A DNA stretch of 64,000 nucleotides, taken from positions 64,501 through 128,500 of the forward strand of contig NZ_MKKX01000018.1 of NCBI RefSeq assembly GCF_002091985.1, given 5' to 3'. The notes under the pieces are model-generated. The model made no database searches. It was not told the DNA's origin and saw only the letters and a list, made by a program, of their open reading frames with translations. Both the position numbers and the translations under genes were made by a program. Source of the stretch: Rhodococcus sp. 1163. Lineage in GTDB: Bacteria; Actinomycetota; Actinomycetes; Mycobacteriales; Mycobacteriaceae. Below, piece after piece: positions 27,616-39,130 of the stretch (within the stretch, counting starts at the first letter, position 1; each line of letters begins with the position of its first letter).

Positions 27616-28482
27616 GTGGGACGTCACAGAAGAGCATCGAACTCCACCATGCGACGGAATTCGGTGATCGCTCTGACCGGCCTTGTCCCCGCAGGTCTCA
27701 TCACCGCGGCCAGCAGCGCAGGAGCAGCGGAGTACCTCCCGTTCATGGCATCGGAGTCGACGACCGAGCAGTCGGAGCCCGTGGTCGAGACTCCACGTCC
27801 CCTCGCATCGGAGACCGACGCTCAGCCCGTCGCCGCAGCCGAGGCACCGGTCGCACTTGCCGCAGCAATCCAGGCCCCGCAGCCTGCGATTGCGCCGACG
27901 CCCGAGCTACCCACGTCCCTGATGGCCAGCCCGATCGCCATCCCCACGGTCAACGTGTCGGCATACAAGAACGCCGAGCAGATCCTGACCGCCGAGCTGC
28001 CGAGCTGCGGTATCAGCTGGACCGTCATCGCCGGTATCGGCCGCGTCGAGTCCACGCATGCGAACAACGGCAAAGCAGATGACGCGGGCGAATTGTTCGA
28101 ACCGATCCTCGGCCCCCGATTGGACGGCTCGCTCGCCGGAAACAATGTCATCGCCGATACCGACGGGGGCGCCCTCGACGGCGACCCACATTTCGATCGC
28201 GCCGTCGGACCTATGCAGTTCCTACCGGAGACCTGGAATCACTACCACGCCGACGGTAACGGCGACGGCATCTCCGACCCCCAGAACCTCTACGACGCAG
28301 CTCTCGCCACCGGTAAGTACCTGTGCGACGGTGGACTGGACCTGCGCGATCTCGGCCAGACGACCAAGGCAATTCTGCGGTACAACAATTCGATGGCTTA
28401 CGTCGCCAATGTGCTCGCCTGGTCCACCGGTTACGCAACGGGAATCGTCCCGACCTCGGACGAGCTCCCCCGCATCCACTAG
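27616..28482 (+). CDS. Secreted lytic transglycosylase (Rv1230c-like)
   Basis: A 288-residue exported protein. The basic N-terminus and hydrophobic stretch SVIALTGLVPAGLITAASS form a signal or anchor, followed by an Ala/Pro/Glu-rich linker to about residue 110 and an MltB-like transglycosylase domain. The catalytic Glu is probably in GIGRVESTHANNG, and AVGPMQFLPETW and YNNSMAYVANVL are family-typical. It would cleave peptidoglycan glycan strands. Start GTG 27616 has AGGAGG eight bases upstream. It lies 26 bases before mrp. Confidence 0.88.
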   Translation: MGRHRRASNSTMRRNSVIALTGLVPAGLITAASSAGAAEYLPFMASESTTEQSEPVVETPRPLASETDAQPVAAAEAPVALAAAIQAPQPAIAPTPELPTSLMASPIAIPTVNVSAYKNAEQILTAELPSCGISWTVIAGIGRVESTHANNGKADDAGELFEPILGPRLDGSLAGNNVIADTDGGALDGDPHFDRAVGPMQFLPETWNHYHADGNGDGISDPQNLYDAALATGKYLCDGGLDLRDLGQTTKAILRYNNSMAYVANVLAWSTGYATGIVPTSDELPRIH

Positions 28483-28508
28483 CGTCGGGGCCCCGATAGC
28501 ATGGGGTC

Positions 28509-29642
28509 ATGGCAGTCCTTACGGAATCCGACGTTCGAACAGCACTTTCGAAGGTCATCGATCCGGAAATTCACAAACCGATCACCGATCTCGGCATGGT
28601 CAAGAGCGTCAAGATCGGCGACGGCGGCGCAGTCGACGTGGGCATCTACCTCACCACCGCCGGATGCCCGATGAAGGGCGAGATCAGCGAGAGCGTCAAG
28701 AAAGCCGTCGCCGACGTCCCGGGAGTCGGCGTCATCACCGTCGAACTCGATGTGATGAACGACGAGCAGCGCACCGAACTCCGCAGATCCCTCCGAGGCG
28801 ATTCCGCCGAACCCCTCATTCCGTTCGCCCAGCCCGGGTCGCTGACTCGCGTGTACGCCGTCGCGTCGGGCAAGGGTGGCGTCGGAAAGTCTTCCGTCAC
28901 GGTCAACCTCGCCGCATCGTTGGCCGCCCGCGGCCTGTCGGTGGGTGTGCTCGACGCCGACATCTACGGTCATTCGGTTCCTCGGATGTTCGGCAACGAT
29001 GCCAAGCCGACCCAGGTCGAGAAGATGATCATGCCACCACAGGCTTACGGCGTGAAGTTCATTTCCATTGCCCAGTTCACCCAGGGCAACACCCCCGTCG
29101 TATGGCGCGGTCCCATGTTGCACCGCGCCTTGCAACAGTTCCTCGCGGACGTGTTCTGGGGAGATCTCGACGTCCTTCTTCTCGACCTCCCACCCGGCAC
29201 CGGAGACATCGCGATCTCGGTGGCGCAATTGGTTCCCGGCGCAGAGATACTCGTTGTCACCACACCGCAGCAGGCAGCAGCGGAGGTTGCCGAACGCGCA
29301 GGAGCCATCGCACTACAGACCCGCCAACGTATTGCCGGAGTCGTGGAGAACATGTCCTGGCTCGAGCTGCCCGACGGCACTCGCATGGACATCTTCGGGT
29401 CGGGCGGCGGCCAGGACGTGTCCGACCGCTTGACCAAGGCTGTCGGCGCCACTGTTCCTCTGCTGGGCCAGATTCCGCTCGACACTGCGGTTCGAGAAGG
29501 CGGTGACAACGGGATTCCCATCGTGCTGGGTCACCCCGAGACTCCGGCAGCGAAGGCACTCGAAGCCGTCGCAGCGAAGCTCGCTGTGCGTGAGCGGGGA
29601 CTGGTCGGCATGTCGCTCAGCATCGATACAACCCGCCGGTAA
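28509..29642 (+). CDS. mrp: Mrp/ApbC-family iron-sulfur carrier ATPase
   Basis: A 377-residue P-loop ATPase that assembles or delivers iron-sulfur clusters. An N-terminal MIP18 (DUF59) domain carries TTAGCPMKGE, and the ATPase domain has the deviant Walker A GKGGVGKSS (about residue 120), DADIYGHSVPRM, and DLPPGTGD. The CxxC that binds the bridging cluster in many Mrp proteins (after VVENMS) is replaced by WLELPDGTRM, as I recall for mycobacterial Mrp. Gene position corresponds to Rv1229c. A perfect inverted repeat lies between it and the next gene. Confidence 0.93.
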   Translation: MAVLTESDVRTALSKVIDPEIHKPITDLGMVKSVKIGDGGAVDVGIYLTTAGCPMKGEISESVKKAVADVPGVGVITVELDVMNDEQRTELRRSLRGDSAEPLIPFAQPGSLTRVYAVASGKGGVGKSSVTVNLAASLAARGLSVGVLDADIYGHSVPRMFGNDAKPTQVEKMIMPPQAYGVKFISIAQFTQGNTPVVWRGPMLHRALQQFLADVFWGDLDVLLLDLPPGTGDIAISVAQLVPGAEILVVTTPQQAAAEVAERAGAIALQTRQRIAGVVENMSWLELPDGTRMDIFGSGGGQDVSDRLTKAVGATVPLLGQIPLDTAVREGGDNGIPIVLGHPETPAAKALEAVAAKLAVRERGLVGMSLSIDTTRR

Positions 29643-29652
29643 CCTCGAAACA

Positions 29653-29689
29653 CTTGCCACTCGGACACAATCCGGTAGAGAGTGGCAAG
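29653..29689 (+). promoter_or_regulatory. Perfect 10-bp inverted repeat abutting the next start codon
   Basis: cttgccactc (29653-29662) pairs exactly with gagtggcaag (29680-29689) around a 17-base loop; the ATG of the amino acid transporter is at 29691. The repeat starts ten bases after the mrp stop. No T-run follows, so it may be a terminator of actinobacterial type, an operator, or an RNA hairpin that covers the ribosome site of the next gene. Confidence 0.55.
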
Positions 29690-29690
29690 C

Positions 29691-31151
29691 ATGAAAACGC
29701 CACAATCGAACGGCCGTGGCGCAGTCGCGCTGGCGTTCGTGCTGTTCTCCGTTCTCCTGGGATCAGTTCTCGCACCCGCCGTCGCAGCCGCTCAGCCGGC
29801 TCCGCCGCCGGGTCAGAACTACTCCATCGCAACCGATATCACGTTCGCTCCGTTCGAATTCCAGGACGAAAGCGGCAAACTCGTCGGAATCGACATGGAT
29901 CTGCTCGCGGCGATCGCAGAGGACCAGGGATTCGAGTACGACGTCAGCCCAGTCGGATTCGACGCCGCACTGCAGGGCGTCACCGGCGGTCAGTTCAACG
30001 GCATGATCGCCGGAATGTCGATCACGGATGCCCGCAAGGCTACTTTCGACTTCTCCGATCCGTACTTCGATTCCGGCGTACAGATGGGCGTCCTCGACTC
30101 GAACGATTCGGTGACGTCGTACGAGGACCTTCGCGGTAAGACCGTCGCGGTCAAGAACGGCACCGAAGGCGCCACCTTCGCCGAATCCATCAAGGAACAG
30201 TACGGATTCAGCACCCGGTACTTCGCCGATTCCTCATCGATGTTCGACGAGGTCCGAACCGGCAACTCCGCCGCGGTGTTCGAGGACTATCCGGTGCTGG
30301 CATACGGCATCAAGCAGGGCAACGGCTTCAAGACAGTCACCGAGAAGGAGCCTGGCGCCAGCTATGGCTTCGCCGTCGCGAAGGGTCAGAACGCACAGCT
30401 GCTGGAGGAATTCAACGCCGGCCTGGCGAACCTGCGTGCCAGCGGCGAATACGACCAGATCCTCGACACCTATCTCAATTCCGCTGCCAGCACCGACGAC
30501 AACTCGATTCTCGGCCTGATCAAGAGCACCTGGAAGCTGCTGCTCGAAGGCCTCTGGCTGACGATCCTGCTGACTGCGATCTCGATCGCGATCGCCCTGG
30601 TGCTCGGCGCGATCTTCGGCCTCTTCCGCGTATCGACGAACATCGTCCTGCGCGGCATCGGCACAACCTATGTCGATGTCTTCCGTGGCACACCGCTTCT
30701 CGTGCAGGCATTCTTCATCTACTTCGGTATCCCTGCCGCGCTGGACTTCCAGATGTCGGCGTTCACCGCAGGCGTCATCACACTCTCACTCAACGCCGGT
30801 GCCTACATGGCCGAGATCGTGCGCGGCGGCATACTCGCTGTCGACAAGGGCCAGATGGAAGCGTCGCGAAGCCTCGGTATCAGCTACCTGAAGTCGATGC
30901 GAAAAGTGGTGATGCCGCAGGCAGTTCGAACGATGATCCCGTCGTACATCAATCAGTTCGTGATCACACTCAAGGACACGTCGATCCTGTCGGTCATCGG
31001 CCTCGCCGAATTGACCCAGACCGGCCGCATCATCATTGCGCGCAACTTCCAGTCCTTCAACATGTGGCTGATCATCGGCGTCATGTACTTCATCATCATC
31101 ATGGCCCTCACCAAGCTGTCGAACCGGATCGAGAAGAGGATCAACAAATGA
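29691..31151 (+). CDS. Polar amino acid ABC transporter, fused binding protein and permease
   Basis: A 486-residue fusion. A signal peptide ([20 protein letters not shown]) precedes a family 3 solute-binding domain of about 220 residues ([20 protein letters not shown]), then a HisM/GlnP-type permease from about residue 270 with helices such as [19 protein letters not shown] and the coupling loop [20 protein letters not shown]. This binding-protein/permease fusion is a known arrangement for glutamine or glutamate uptake. ATG 29691 was chosen over the GTG at 29682. The stop overlaps the ATPase start by four bases. Confidence 0.92.
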   Translation: MKTPQSNGRGAVALAFVLFSVLLGSVLAPAVAAAQPAPPPGQNYSIATDITFAPFEFQDESGKLVGIDMDLLAAIAEDQGFEYDVSPVGFDAALQGVTGGQFNGMIAGMSITDARKATFDFSDPYFDSGVQMGVLDSNDSVTSYEDLRGKTVAVKNGTEGATFAESIKEQYGFSTRYFADSSSMFDEVRTGNSAAVFEDYPVLAYGIKQGNGFKTVTEKEPGASYGFAVAKGQNAQLLEEFNAGLANLRASGEYDQILDTYLNSAASTDDNSILGLIKSTWKLLLEGLWLTILLTAISIAIALVLGAIFGLFRVSTNIVLRGIGTTYVDVFRGTPLLVQAFFIYFGIPAALDFQMSAFTAGVITLSLNAGAYMAEIVRGGILAVDKGQMEASRSLGISYLKSMRKVVMPQAVRTMIPSYINQFVITLKDTSILSVIGLAELTQTGRIIIARNFQSFNMWLIIGVMYFIIIMALTKLSNRIEKRINK

Positions 31152-31921
31152 CCGCGGACCTGAGCAAAGCTGTGCCGGTCGAAGGCAGGCCCGGCGTCAA
31201 GATAGCCATCAAGGACCTACACAAAGCATTCGGTGACAACGAAGTGCTCAAAGGCATCGACGCCGATATCGCAAACGGTGAAGTGGTGTGCATCATCGGG
31301 CCGTCCGGATCCGGCAAGAGCACGCTGCTACGGTGCCTCAACAAGCTCGAGGACATCACCGGCGGCCACGTCGTCGTCGACGGCGTCGACCTCACGGACA
31401 AGAACGTGAACCTCGACAAGGTCCGGCAGAACATCGGCATGGTGTTCCAACATTTCAATCTCTTCCCGCACATGACGGCCCTCGAGAACGTCATGCTTGC
31501 CCCCGTGGAGACCAAGAAGGAATCCAAGGCAGAGGCCAAGAACTCCGCGCTCGAACTGCTCGAGCAGGTCGGCCTCTCCGATCGTGCCCACTACAAACCT
31601 GCCAGCCTGTCCGGTGGCCAGAAGCAGCGCGTCGCGATTGCCCGAGCCCTGGCGATGAGCCCGTCGATCATGTTGTTCGACGAGGCGACCTCAGCCCTCG
31701 ATCCCGAAATGGTCGGTGAGGTTCTCCAGGTGCTGCGCGATCTTGCGAAGGGCGGCATGACGATGGTCGTCGTGACCCATGAGATGGGATTTGCGCGCGA
31801 AGTGTCCGACCGGATCATCTTCATGGCAGAAGGAGTCATCGTCGAAGAAGGTACGCCCGATCAACTCTTCGGGAACCCGCAGAACCCGCGGACGCAAGAC
31901 TTTCTGAACAAGGTGCTCTGA
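31148..31921 (+). CDS. Polar amino acid ABC transporter ATP-binding protein
   Basis: A 257-residue GlnQ-type ATPase with Walker [30 protein letters not shown] in the Q-loop region, signature [14 protein letters not shown], Walker [15 protein letters not shown] and [10 protein letters not shown]. The ATG at 31148 overlaps the fused permease by four bases, so the two genes form one transporter. It is convergent with tatB; a 12-base palindrome (31922-31933) directly after the stop is too short to call a terminator. Confidence 0.93.
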   Translation: MTADLSKAVPVEGRPGVKIAIKDLHKAFGDNEVLKGIDADIANGEVVCIIGPSGSGKSTLLRCLNKLEDITGGHVVVDGVDLTDKNVNLDKVRQNIGMVFQHFNLFPHMTALENVMLAPVETKKESKAEAKNSALELLEQVGLSDRAHYKPASLSGGQKQRVAIARALAMSPSIMLFDEATSALDPEMVGEVLQVLRDLAKGGMTMVVVTHEMGFAREVSDRIIFMAEGVIVEEGTPDQLFGNPQNPRTQDFLNKVL

Positions 31922-31941
31922 CCGGACGTCCGGGCGGGAAT

Positions 31942-32388
31942 TTAGGTGGCGTCCGAATCGATGGGCGGAGTCTTACCGGTGGGAAGCTTCTTCTCCAGTG
32001 ACGGCTTACTGTCCGGCTTGGGCAGAGAGCCGTTGGTCGAAGAGCCGCTGCTCGACGAGCCGCTGACCGAGGAGCCGGTGGTCGGCTTCTTGGAATCGAA
32101 GTTGCCCGTGAAGATCGAATCGTCGCCGTCGAGCAAGTGCTTGGTGATGACCGCGCGCGGGGTCATGCCGCGAAGCTGATTGAGGTCGGCGAGGGGCTTG
32201 CGAAGATCCTCGAAGTCCGTACCCAATTCGTCTTTGAGCTGCTGACTCGCGCCGTTCGCGTAGTCCTTGACCTGACGGATCGACTTGGTGACCCAACTGA
32301 TGGCACCGGGGAGCCGGTCAGGACCAAGGATGACGAGCGCTGCTACCAGGAGCACGACGAGCTCTCCCCAGCCAATGTTGCCGAACAC
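31942..32388 (-). CDS. tatB: Sec-independent protein translocase subunit TatB
   Basis: A 148-residue membrane protein. The N-terminal helix and hinge ([20 protein letters not shown]) match TatB, followed by an amphipathic helix and a Ser-rich, low-complexity C-terminus. TatB with TatC recognises twin-arginine signal peptides of folded exported proteins. It lies 17 bases after htrA and is the last gene of sigE-rseA-htrA-tatB, the same order as in mycobacteria. Confidence 0.93.
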   Translation of the reverse strand: MFGNIGWGELVVLLVAALVILGPDRLPGAISWVTKSIRQVKDYANGASQQLKDELGTDFEDLRKPLADLNQLRGMTPRAVITKHLLDGDDSIFTGNFDSKKPTTGSSVSGSSSSGSSTNGSLPKPDSKPSLEKKLPTGKTPPIDSDAT

Positions 32389-32405
32389 GTCGTCAGCCTA
32401 CTTCC

Positions 32406-33872
<1,467 letters not shown>

Positions 33873-34208
33873 CTACCGACGACGCCTGCGGATACCCACA
33901 ACGGAGGTGACGATCGCGCGTTTACTGCGGCTGATCGCGTCCTTGGCTTCGGTTGGTTCGCACATCGGAATCTGGCTGAGCAGACCACGAAGCGAGTGGG
34001 GCATGGACAACTCGCCCGCGCCTTGTAACGCGCTACGCGCCTGCTGCTGCGCATCCACCTCGGCGGCGCACTCGTGGCACTCGGCGATGTGGTGGGCGGC
34101 CCGTAAGTAGGCGGTCATTCGAAGTTCGCCGTCGACGAAGGCGGCAACTGCTTCACTGGCCAGATGCTCGGTCGAGCTGAACTGTCGTGGCTTGCGGGCC
34201 TGCGTCAT
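33873..34208 (-). CDS. rseA: Anti-sigma-E factor RseA
   Basis: A 111-residue zinc-containing anti-sigma factor. The HxxxCxxC motif in HIAECHEC identifies the ZAS (zf-HC2) fold that holds SigE inactive; no membrane helix is present, as in the mycobacterial RseA, which is cytoplasmic. The ATG at 34206-34208 follows AGGAGG at about five bases, so the longer frame is rejected. It starts 16 bases after sigE and precedes htrA. In mycobacteria its degradation after phosphorylation releases SigE; that step is family knowledge. Confidence 0.92.
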   Translation of the reverse strand: MTQARKPRQFSSTEHLASEAVAAFVDGELRMTAYLRAAHHIAECHECAAEVDAQQQARSALQGAGELSMPHSLRGLLSQIPMCEPTEAKDAISRSKRAIVTSVVGIRRRRR

Positions 34209-34224
34209 CCAACCCTCCTGGTAG

Positions 34225-34989
34225 CTACTGGACACTTGCGTGATCCGTCTCGACCTTTCCGTTCACTCGAAGATACTCGCGAAGCGCTGCGCGTCCACGG
34301 TGGATTCGACTTCGGACGGTTCCGAGCTTCACACCGAGTGTTGCACCGATCTCTTCGTACGACAGCCCTTCGATGTCACAGAGCACGATCGCGGCGCGAA
34401 ACTCCGGCGCCAACGAGTCCAGCGCGGACTGCAGATCGGGGTCGAGGCGTGCGTCGTGGTAGATCTGTTCCGGGTTCGGGAGCTCGGAAGGGACCCGGTC
34501 GTAGTCCTCGGGTAGTGCTTCCATTCGAATCCGATTGCGTCGACGGACCATGTCGAGAAACAGGTTGGTGGTGATGCGGTGCAGCCAGCCTTCGAACGTG
34601 CCGGGCTGGTAGTTCGACAGCGAACGGAACACACGAATGAACGTGTCCTGTGTGAGATCTTCGGCATCCTGCGCGTTGCCGGACAGCCGGTATGCCAAGC
34701 GGTAGACGCGGTCGCCATGTTCGCGAACGAGCTCGTCCCAGGACGGCATCGTGTTCTTTTCGCCGGTAGCGTCGAATACGGCGGTGCCGCTCAGATCCGC
34801 TGCAGCAGCAGAATCGGCGGTCTCGGGCAATCGAGCTGTGTCTCGATCTCCGTTGATCTTGTAGATAGTTGGATCCTCCTGCTCAGGACCACGTTGGTGT
34901 AGCTCCCGTGCCGTGTACAACCTGCGGCTCCGCCGAGATGTTCCCGCGTGTGTCTTCTCGATCAAGCGATCTCCAGTAGCTTGTCGCAT
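34225..34989 (-). CDS. sigE: ECF RNA polymerase sigma factor SigE
   Basis: About 254 residues. Region 2 is seen as [20 protein letters not shown] and [19 protein letters not shown], region 4 as [20 protein letters not shown] with [10 protein letters not shown]. The segment [17 protein letters not shown] matches mycobacterial SigE closely. It directs the envelope and heat stress regulon. The start is uncertain: ATG 34987-34989 is used, with TTG codons further in; the mycobacterial gene is known to use several starts. It is divergent from the O-methyltransferase and begins the sigE-rseA-htrA-tatB cluster. Confidence 0.92.
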   Translation of the reverse strand: MRQATGDRLIEKTHAGTSRRSRRLYTARELHQRGPEQEDPTIYKINGDRDTARLPETADSAAAADLSGTAVFDATGEKNTMPSWDELVREHGDRVYRLAYRLSGNAQDAEDLTQDTFIRVFRSLSNYQPGTFEGWLHRITTNLFLDMVRRRNRIRMEALPEDYDRVPSELPNPEQIYHDARLDPDLQSALDSLAPEFRAAIVLCDIEGLSYEEIGATLGVKLGTVRSRIHRGRAALREYLRVNGKVETDHASVQ

Positions 34990-35096
34990 CCGGGTGTGCC
35001 CACCGTATGAAAAAGCTGAGGTGCCGCTGAGAAAGTGGCACCCAGATCGGCCGAGTCGCTCCGCAGGCTTTGCTCCTGCCGCGATAGCCTCGGCAT

Positions 35097-35729
35097 GTGC
35101 TGACAAATGCCGAGAAGTTGCTCACCTACGCCGAGGAGTCCGTGCAGGAAGACGAGATCCTCGTCAATGCTCGTGAACGCGCTGACGATCTCGGTGCCGC
35201 ACCCGTGCCACCGTCCGTCGGCGCGGTACTGAGCATCTTCGCTCAGATGCTCGGCGCCAAGACCGTCGTCGAGGTCGGAACTGGTGCGGGAGTGTCCGGC
35301 CTGTGGCTGCTCGACGGCATGCGCGAGGACGGTGTACTCACCACCATCGACACCGAACCCGAGCATCAGCGCGCCGCCAAGGAGGCGTTCCGTGCCGGGG
35401 GTATCGCGCCATCGCGGACGCGCCTCATCAACGGATGGGCGCTCGATGTCCTCCCCCGCCTCGCCGACGACACCTACGACTTGGTGTTCATCGACACCAG
35501 TCCGGTGGACCATTTGCATTTCGTGCAGGAGAGCGTGCGACTACTCCGACCCGGCGGAGTTCTGGTGCTGCACAACGCCCTGCTGGGCGGACGGGTTCCC
35601 GATTCCACCCAGCGTGACGCCACTACCGTCGCCGTCCGTGCTGCCGCCCGCGCCATCGCCGAGGACGACCGCCTCACGACAGTCCTGCTCCCCCTCGGCG
35701 ACGGGTTGATCTGCGCCTCACGGAGTTAG
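35097..35729 (+). CDS. SAM-dependent O-methyltransferase (Rv1220c-like)
   Basis: A 210-residue class I methyltransferase of the catechol/caffeoyl-CoA O-methyltransferase family. Motif I is [19 protein letters not shown], followed by [13 protein letters not shown] and [13 protein letters not shown], which bind S-adenosylmethionine and metal. Start is GTG 35097. It is divergent from sigE, the same arrangement as in mycobacteria. Natural substrate unknown. The 107-base shared gap contains a 6-bp inverted repeat, ggtgcc/ggcacc at 35020-35042. Confidence 0.88.
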   Translation: MLTNAEKLLTYAEESVQEDEILVNARERADDLGAAPVPPSVGAVLSIFAQMLGAKTVVEVGTGAGVSGLWLLDGMREDGVLTTIDTEPEHQRAAKEAFRAGGIAPSRTRLINGWALDVLPRLADDTYDLVFIDTSPVDHLHFVQESVRLLRPGGVLVLHNALLGGRVPDSTQRDATTVAVRAAARAIAEDDRLTTVLLPLGDGLICASRS

Positions 35730-35752
35730 ACACGGGCGGCGATCTGCGGGCG

Positions 35753-36967
35753 CTAGATCCAGATGCCCTTGCCGACGGTGACGATGCCACCGGCGGAGAC
35801 GTTGAAGCGTTCCTTGTCGCGCTCGATGTCGACGCCGACGATTTCGCCGTCACCGACGACGACGTTCTTGTCCAGGATCGCCCGACGAACGACCGCACCC
35901 TTGCCGATTTTCACCCCGGGCATCAGGACGCTACCCTCCACGGTCGCGCCACTGTCGATCATGACGTTCGAGCTCAGAACCGAATTGCGAACCGTTGCCG
36001 CCGACAGGATGCAGCCTGCACCCACAACGGATTCCTGTGCGAGACCGCCTTGCACGAATTTTGCGGGCGGAAGGTTCTCGGCGGCACCGCGAATGGGCCA
36101 GCGACGGTTGTAGAGATTGAAGATCGGATGCACGGACACCAGATCCATGTGCGCGTCGTAGAACGCGTCGATGGTGCCGACGTCACGCCAGTAGCCTCGG
36201 TCGCGTTCGGTAGCACCGGGAACGACGTTGTCGTTGAAGTCGTATACCGACGCGACACCCGCTTCGACGAGAGCCGGAATGATGTCGCCGCCCATGTCGT
36301 GGTCGGAGTCGGAGTTCTCGGCGTCGGCTTTGATGGCGTCGATGAGCACCTTGGTGGTGAACACGTAGTTGCCCATCGAGGCATAGGTGACGTTCGGGTC
36401 GTCGGGAGTCCCCGGTGGGTGCGCCGGCTTCTCGAGAAACTGGGTGATGTTGCCGTTCTCGTCGGAGTCGATGCAGCCGAATGCATACGCTTCGCTACGC
36501 GGAACCCTGATGCCCGCCACGGTGACGCCTGCACCCGAATCGATGTGCTGCTGGACCATCTGTTCCGGGTCCATGCGATACACGTGATCGGCGCCGAAAA
36601 CGACGATGTACTCGGGGTCTTCGTCGTAGACCAGGTTGAGCGACTGGAAGATCGCGTCGGCGCTGCCGGTGTACCAGCGTGGGCCCAGACGTTGCTGTGC
36701 CGGTACCGGAGTGATGTATTCCCCGGCGAAGCCCGACAGACGCCAGGTTTGCGAGATATGACGGTCCAGCGAATGGGACTTGTACTGAGTCAGCACGCAC
36801 AGCCGGAGGTAACCGGCATTGACGAGATTACTGAGCACGAAGTCGATCAGTCGATATGCGCCACCGAAGGGGACGGCGGGTTTGGCTCGGTCGGCGGTCA
36901 TCGGGTAGAGACGCTTACCCTCACCGCCTGCCAGCACAATGCCTAGTACGTGCGGTTGTGTCCTCAC
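35753..36967 (-). CDS. glgC: Glucose-1-phosphate adenylyltransferase GlgC
   Basis: A 404-residue ADP-glucose synthase. The nucleotidyltransferase N-terminus has [28 protein letters not shown] and the substrate segment FLEKPAH; the C-terminus is a left-handed beta-helix. It makes ADP-glucose, the donor for the divergent glgM product. Start GTG 36967 gives the normal family N-terminus. The 76-base gap to glgM must hold both promoters. Together they supply maltose-1-phosphate for alpha-glucan in actinobacteria. Confidence 0.95.
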   Translation of the reverse strand: MRTQPHVLGIVLAGGEGKRLYPMTADRAKPAVPFGGAYRLIDFVLSNLVNAGYLRLCVLTQYKSHSLDRHISQTWRLSGFAGEYITPVPAQQRLGPRWYTGSADAIFQSLNLVYDEDPEYIVVFGADHVYRMDPEQMVQQHIDSGAGVTVAGIRVPRSEAYAFGCIDSDENGNITQFLEKPAHPPGTPDDPNVTYASMGNYVFTTKVLIDAIKADAENSDSDHDMGGDIIPALVEAGVASVYDFNDNVVPGATERDRGYWRDVGTIDAFYDAHMDLVSVHPIFNLYNRRWPIRGAAENLPPAKFVQGGLAQESVVGAGCILSAATVRNSVLSSNVMIDSGATVEGSVLMPGVKIGKGAVVRRAILDKNVVVGDGEIVGVDIERDKERFNVSAGGIVTVGKGIWI

Positions 36968-37043
36968 GTGCCCAACCTATCCGCACCGGATGAACCTTGC
37001 CAGCAGTACACGCGTTTCACAGAAGGAATGTAGGTTGACAGAT

Positions 37044-38222
37044 GTGCGCGTGGCGATGATGACAAGGGAATATCCGCCGGAGGTCTACGGCGGCGCAGGT
37101 GTACATGTGACCGAGCTATCGGCACAGTTGAGATCCCTGTGCGAGGTCGACATTCACTGTATGGGGGCGCCGCGCGATACCGCGCAGGTTCACGATCCCG
37201 ATCCCGCATTGGCAGGGGCCAACGCCGCCCTGACGACACTGTCCGCCGAATTACGGATGGCAGGCGCTGCGGCCGGCGCCGATGTCGTGCACTCGCACAC
37301 CTGGTACACCGGGCTTGCCGGGCATCTCGCAGCCGAACTGTACGGCGTGCCGCACATTCTCACTGCCCATTCTCTCGAGCCCCGCAGGCCGTGGAAGGCC
37401 GAGCAACTGGGTGGCGGTTATCGCATCTCTTCCTGGTCCGAACGCAACGCTGTCGAGTACGCGGATGCCGTCATCGCGGTCAGCGAGGGCATGGCCAAGG
37501 ATGTTCTCGACGCCTATCCGCGCCTGGATCCCAGCCGAGTCCACGTGGTACGCAACGGTATCGACACCGAGAATTGGCATCCAGGTCCAGCGGCGGACCC
37601 CGAGGATTCCGCACTGGCAGACATCGGCGTCGACCCGAACAGGCCGATGGCGGCGTTCGTCGGACGCATCACCCGTCAAAAGGGTGTCGGCCACCTCATT
37701 GCGGCAGCGCATCATTTCGACCCGGCCATTCAACTGGTCCTGTGCGCGGGCGCACCGGACACCCCTGAGATTGCCGCCGACACCGAGCGAGCAGTAGCCG
37801 AACTCGCCGAGACCCGATCGAATGTGTTCTGGGTTCGCGAGATGCTTCCCACCGAAAAGGTGCGCGAAATACTTTCGGCGGCAGACGTATTCGTATGCCC
37901 GTCGGTATACGAGCCTCTCGGGATCGTCAACCTCGAAGCCATGGCCACCGAAACTGCCGTCGTCGCATCCGACGTCGGCGGCATTCCCGAGGTGGTCGTC
38001 GACGGTGTCACCGGACGCCTCGTGCACTACAACTCCTACGAGCCACAGGTGTTCGAGCGTTCCTTGGCCGACACTGTCAACGCTGTCGCACTCGACCCGA
38101 AGACTGCGACGGCGATGGGCAAAGCTGGTCGAGCACGGGCCGTCGCCGAATTCTCGTGGGCTGCCATCGCGCAGCAGACGCTCGACGTCTACAACGCAGC
38201 GCTGGCGGCCAGGGCCCGGTAA
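37044..38222 (+). CDS. glgM: Alpha-maltose-1-phosphate synthase GlgM (glycogen synthase-like)
   Basis: A 392-residue GT4 glycosyltransferase. The N-terminus VAMMTREYPPEVYGGAGVHV carries the glycine-rich acceptor site, and the C-terminal domain has FVGRITRQKGV and the donor motif PSVYEPLGIVNLEAMA. It joins ADP-glucose and glucose-1-phosphate into maltose-1-phosphate for the GlgE pathway, as shown in mycobacteria. Start is the GTG at 37044, matching the M. tuberculosis N-terminus; a TTG at 37035 has a better-spaced AAGGA and is possible. The 3' end overlaps the convergent methyltransferase gene by 34 bases. Confidence 0.92.
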   Translation: MRVAMMTREYPPEVYGGAGVHVTELSAQLRSLCEVDIHCMGAPRDTAQVHDPDPALAGANAALTTLSAELRMAGAAAGADVVHSHTWYTGLAGHLAAELYGVPHILTAHSLEPRRPWKAEQLGGGYRISSWSERNAVEYADAVIAVSEGMAKDVLDAYPRLDPSRVHVVRNGIDTENWHPGPAADPEDSALADIGVDPNRPMAAFVGRITRQKGVGHLIAAAHHFDPAIQLVLCAGAPDTPEIAADTERAVAELAETRSNVFWVREMLPTEKVREILSAADVFVCPSVYEPLGIVNLEAMATETAVVASDVGGIPEVVVDGVTGRLVHYNSYEPQVFERSLADTVNAVALDPKTATAMGKAGRARAVAEFSWAAIAQQTLDVYNAALAARAR

Positions 38223-39043
38223 GTTCCGACGGTCACCGAGGCCGTCACCTCGACTGTGTTCGGTAAGGCGGCGATTGCAGTGAGGCGCGAGGCATCCGTG
38301 GAATGCCGCGCCGACGGGCCCATCCCCACAAGGCTTGCGACGCCGGCGTGATCGAGCGCCATCGTGAACTCGACGCGTGTGGCGTCCATCTGCTCGAAGC
38401 GGCCTGCGAGAGATTCTCCGAGGCGCCGCGCCTTGTCCTCGTCGACGCTGAGGAGGCCGAGGGCCTCGATCAGTTCCTGCTGATGATGTTCGGTCGGAGT
38501 GACGACGACCAAGACTCCGTTCGGTGCGAGAATGCGTCGTAGCTCGGCGGCGTTCCGCGGCGAAAACACACAACTGACCGCATCCATCGATCCGGTTCGT
38601 ACCGGCAGAGGTTGCCACACGTCGGCCACGACGGATCCCAGTCGCGGATGAGCACGAGCCACTTTTCTGGCCGCCGGCTTGGACACGTCGAGTCCGATGC
38701 CTCTCATGCGCTCGAACGTCTCGAGTACCGCCGCCAGATAGTGTCCGGTACCCGCGCCCACCTCCAGCACGGTGGCGGGATTGTGTGCCGACATGGCCGC
38801 TGCTACGGCAGCGATGATCCGATCGAAGTGTCCGCTGTCGAGAAACTCCGACCGCGCCTCGATCATCTCGGCGGAATCACCGACGATCTTGCCTGCGTTT
38901 CTCGCCAGCAAACTGACGTAGCCCTGACGTGCAACGTCGAAGGTATGCCCACGGTCGCACCGCACGACGCGACCGTCCTCGATGGCCTCGAGATCCGAGG
39001 TGCAGTGCGGGCAGACCAGTAGATCCATCACTTCGCTCAGCAT
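38189..39043 (-). CDS. Putative rRNA guanine-N1 methyltransferase (RlmA/TlrB-like)
   Basis: A 284-residue SAM-dependent methyltransferase. An N-terminal zinc finger (LVCPHCTSDL ... RCDRGHTFD, four Cys/His ligands) and DVARQGYVSLL are typical of the RlmA family, which methylates G745/G748 of 23S rRNA; the methyltransferase core has VLEVGAGTGHYLAAVL and later PSLIGMGPS-like residues (SLVGMGPSARH). The ATG at 39041-39043 has GGAGAG seven bases upstream. It overlaps the 3' end of glgM. Exact target base cannot be inferred. Confidence 0.85.
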   Translation of the reverse strand: MLSEVMDLLVCPHCTSDLEAIEDGRVVRCDRGHTFDVARQGYVSLLARNAGKIVGDSAEMIEARSEFLDSGHFDRIIAAVAAAMSAHNPATVLEVGAGTGHYLAAVLETFERMRGIGLDVSKPAARKVARAHPRLGSVVADVWQPLPVRTGSMDAVSCVFSPRNAAELRRILAPNGVLVVVTPTEHHQQELIEALGLLSVDEDKARRLGESLAGRFEQMDATRVEFTMALDHAGVASLVGMGPSARHSTDASRLTAIAALPNTVEVTASVTVGTYRALAASAAL

Positions 39044-39078
39044 TTTTGTTCTCTCCGTATGTACTGGGATCACCACAA

Positions 39079-39109
39079 AGCCCCGTTCGCCGACTTCGCG
39101 CACGGGGCT
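39079..39109 (-). terminator. Hairpin downstream of the DUF3117 gene
   Basis: agccccgt (39079-39086) pairs with acggggct (39102-39109) over eight perfect base pairs. Read on the minus strand it ends in a short T-run (cttt), so it may terminate the DUF3117 transcript before the methyltransferase gene. Confidence 0.5.
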
Positions 39110-39130
39110 ATGGGTAGAAAAGAACAGCAG

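Noticed and set aside
31922..31933. 12-base palindrome ccggacgtccgg after the amino acid transporter ATPase
   Set aside because: Too short to form a hairpin with a workable loop, and no T-run follows.
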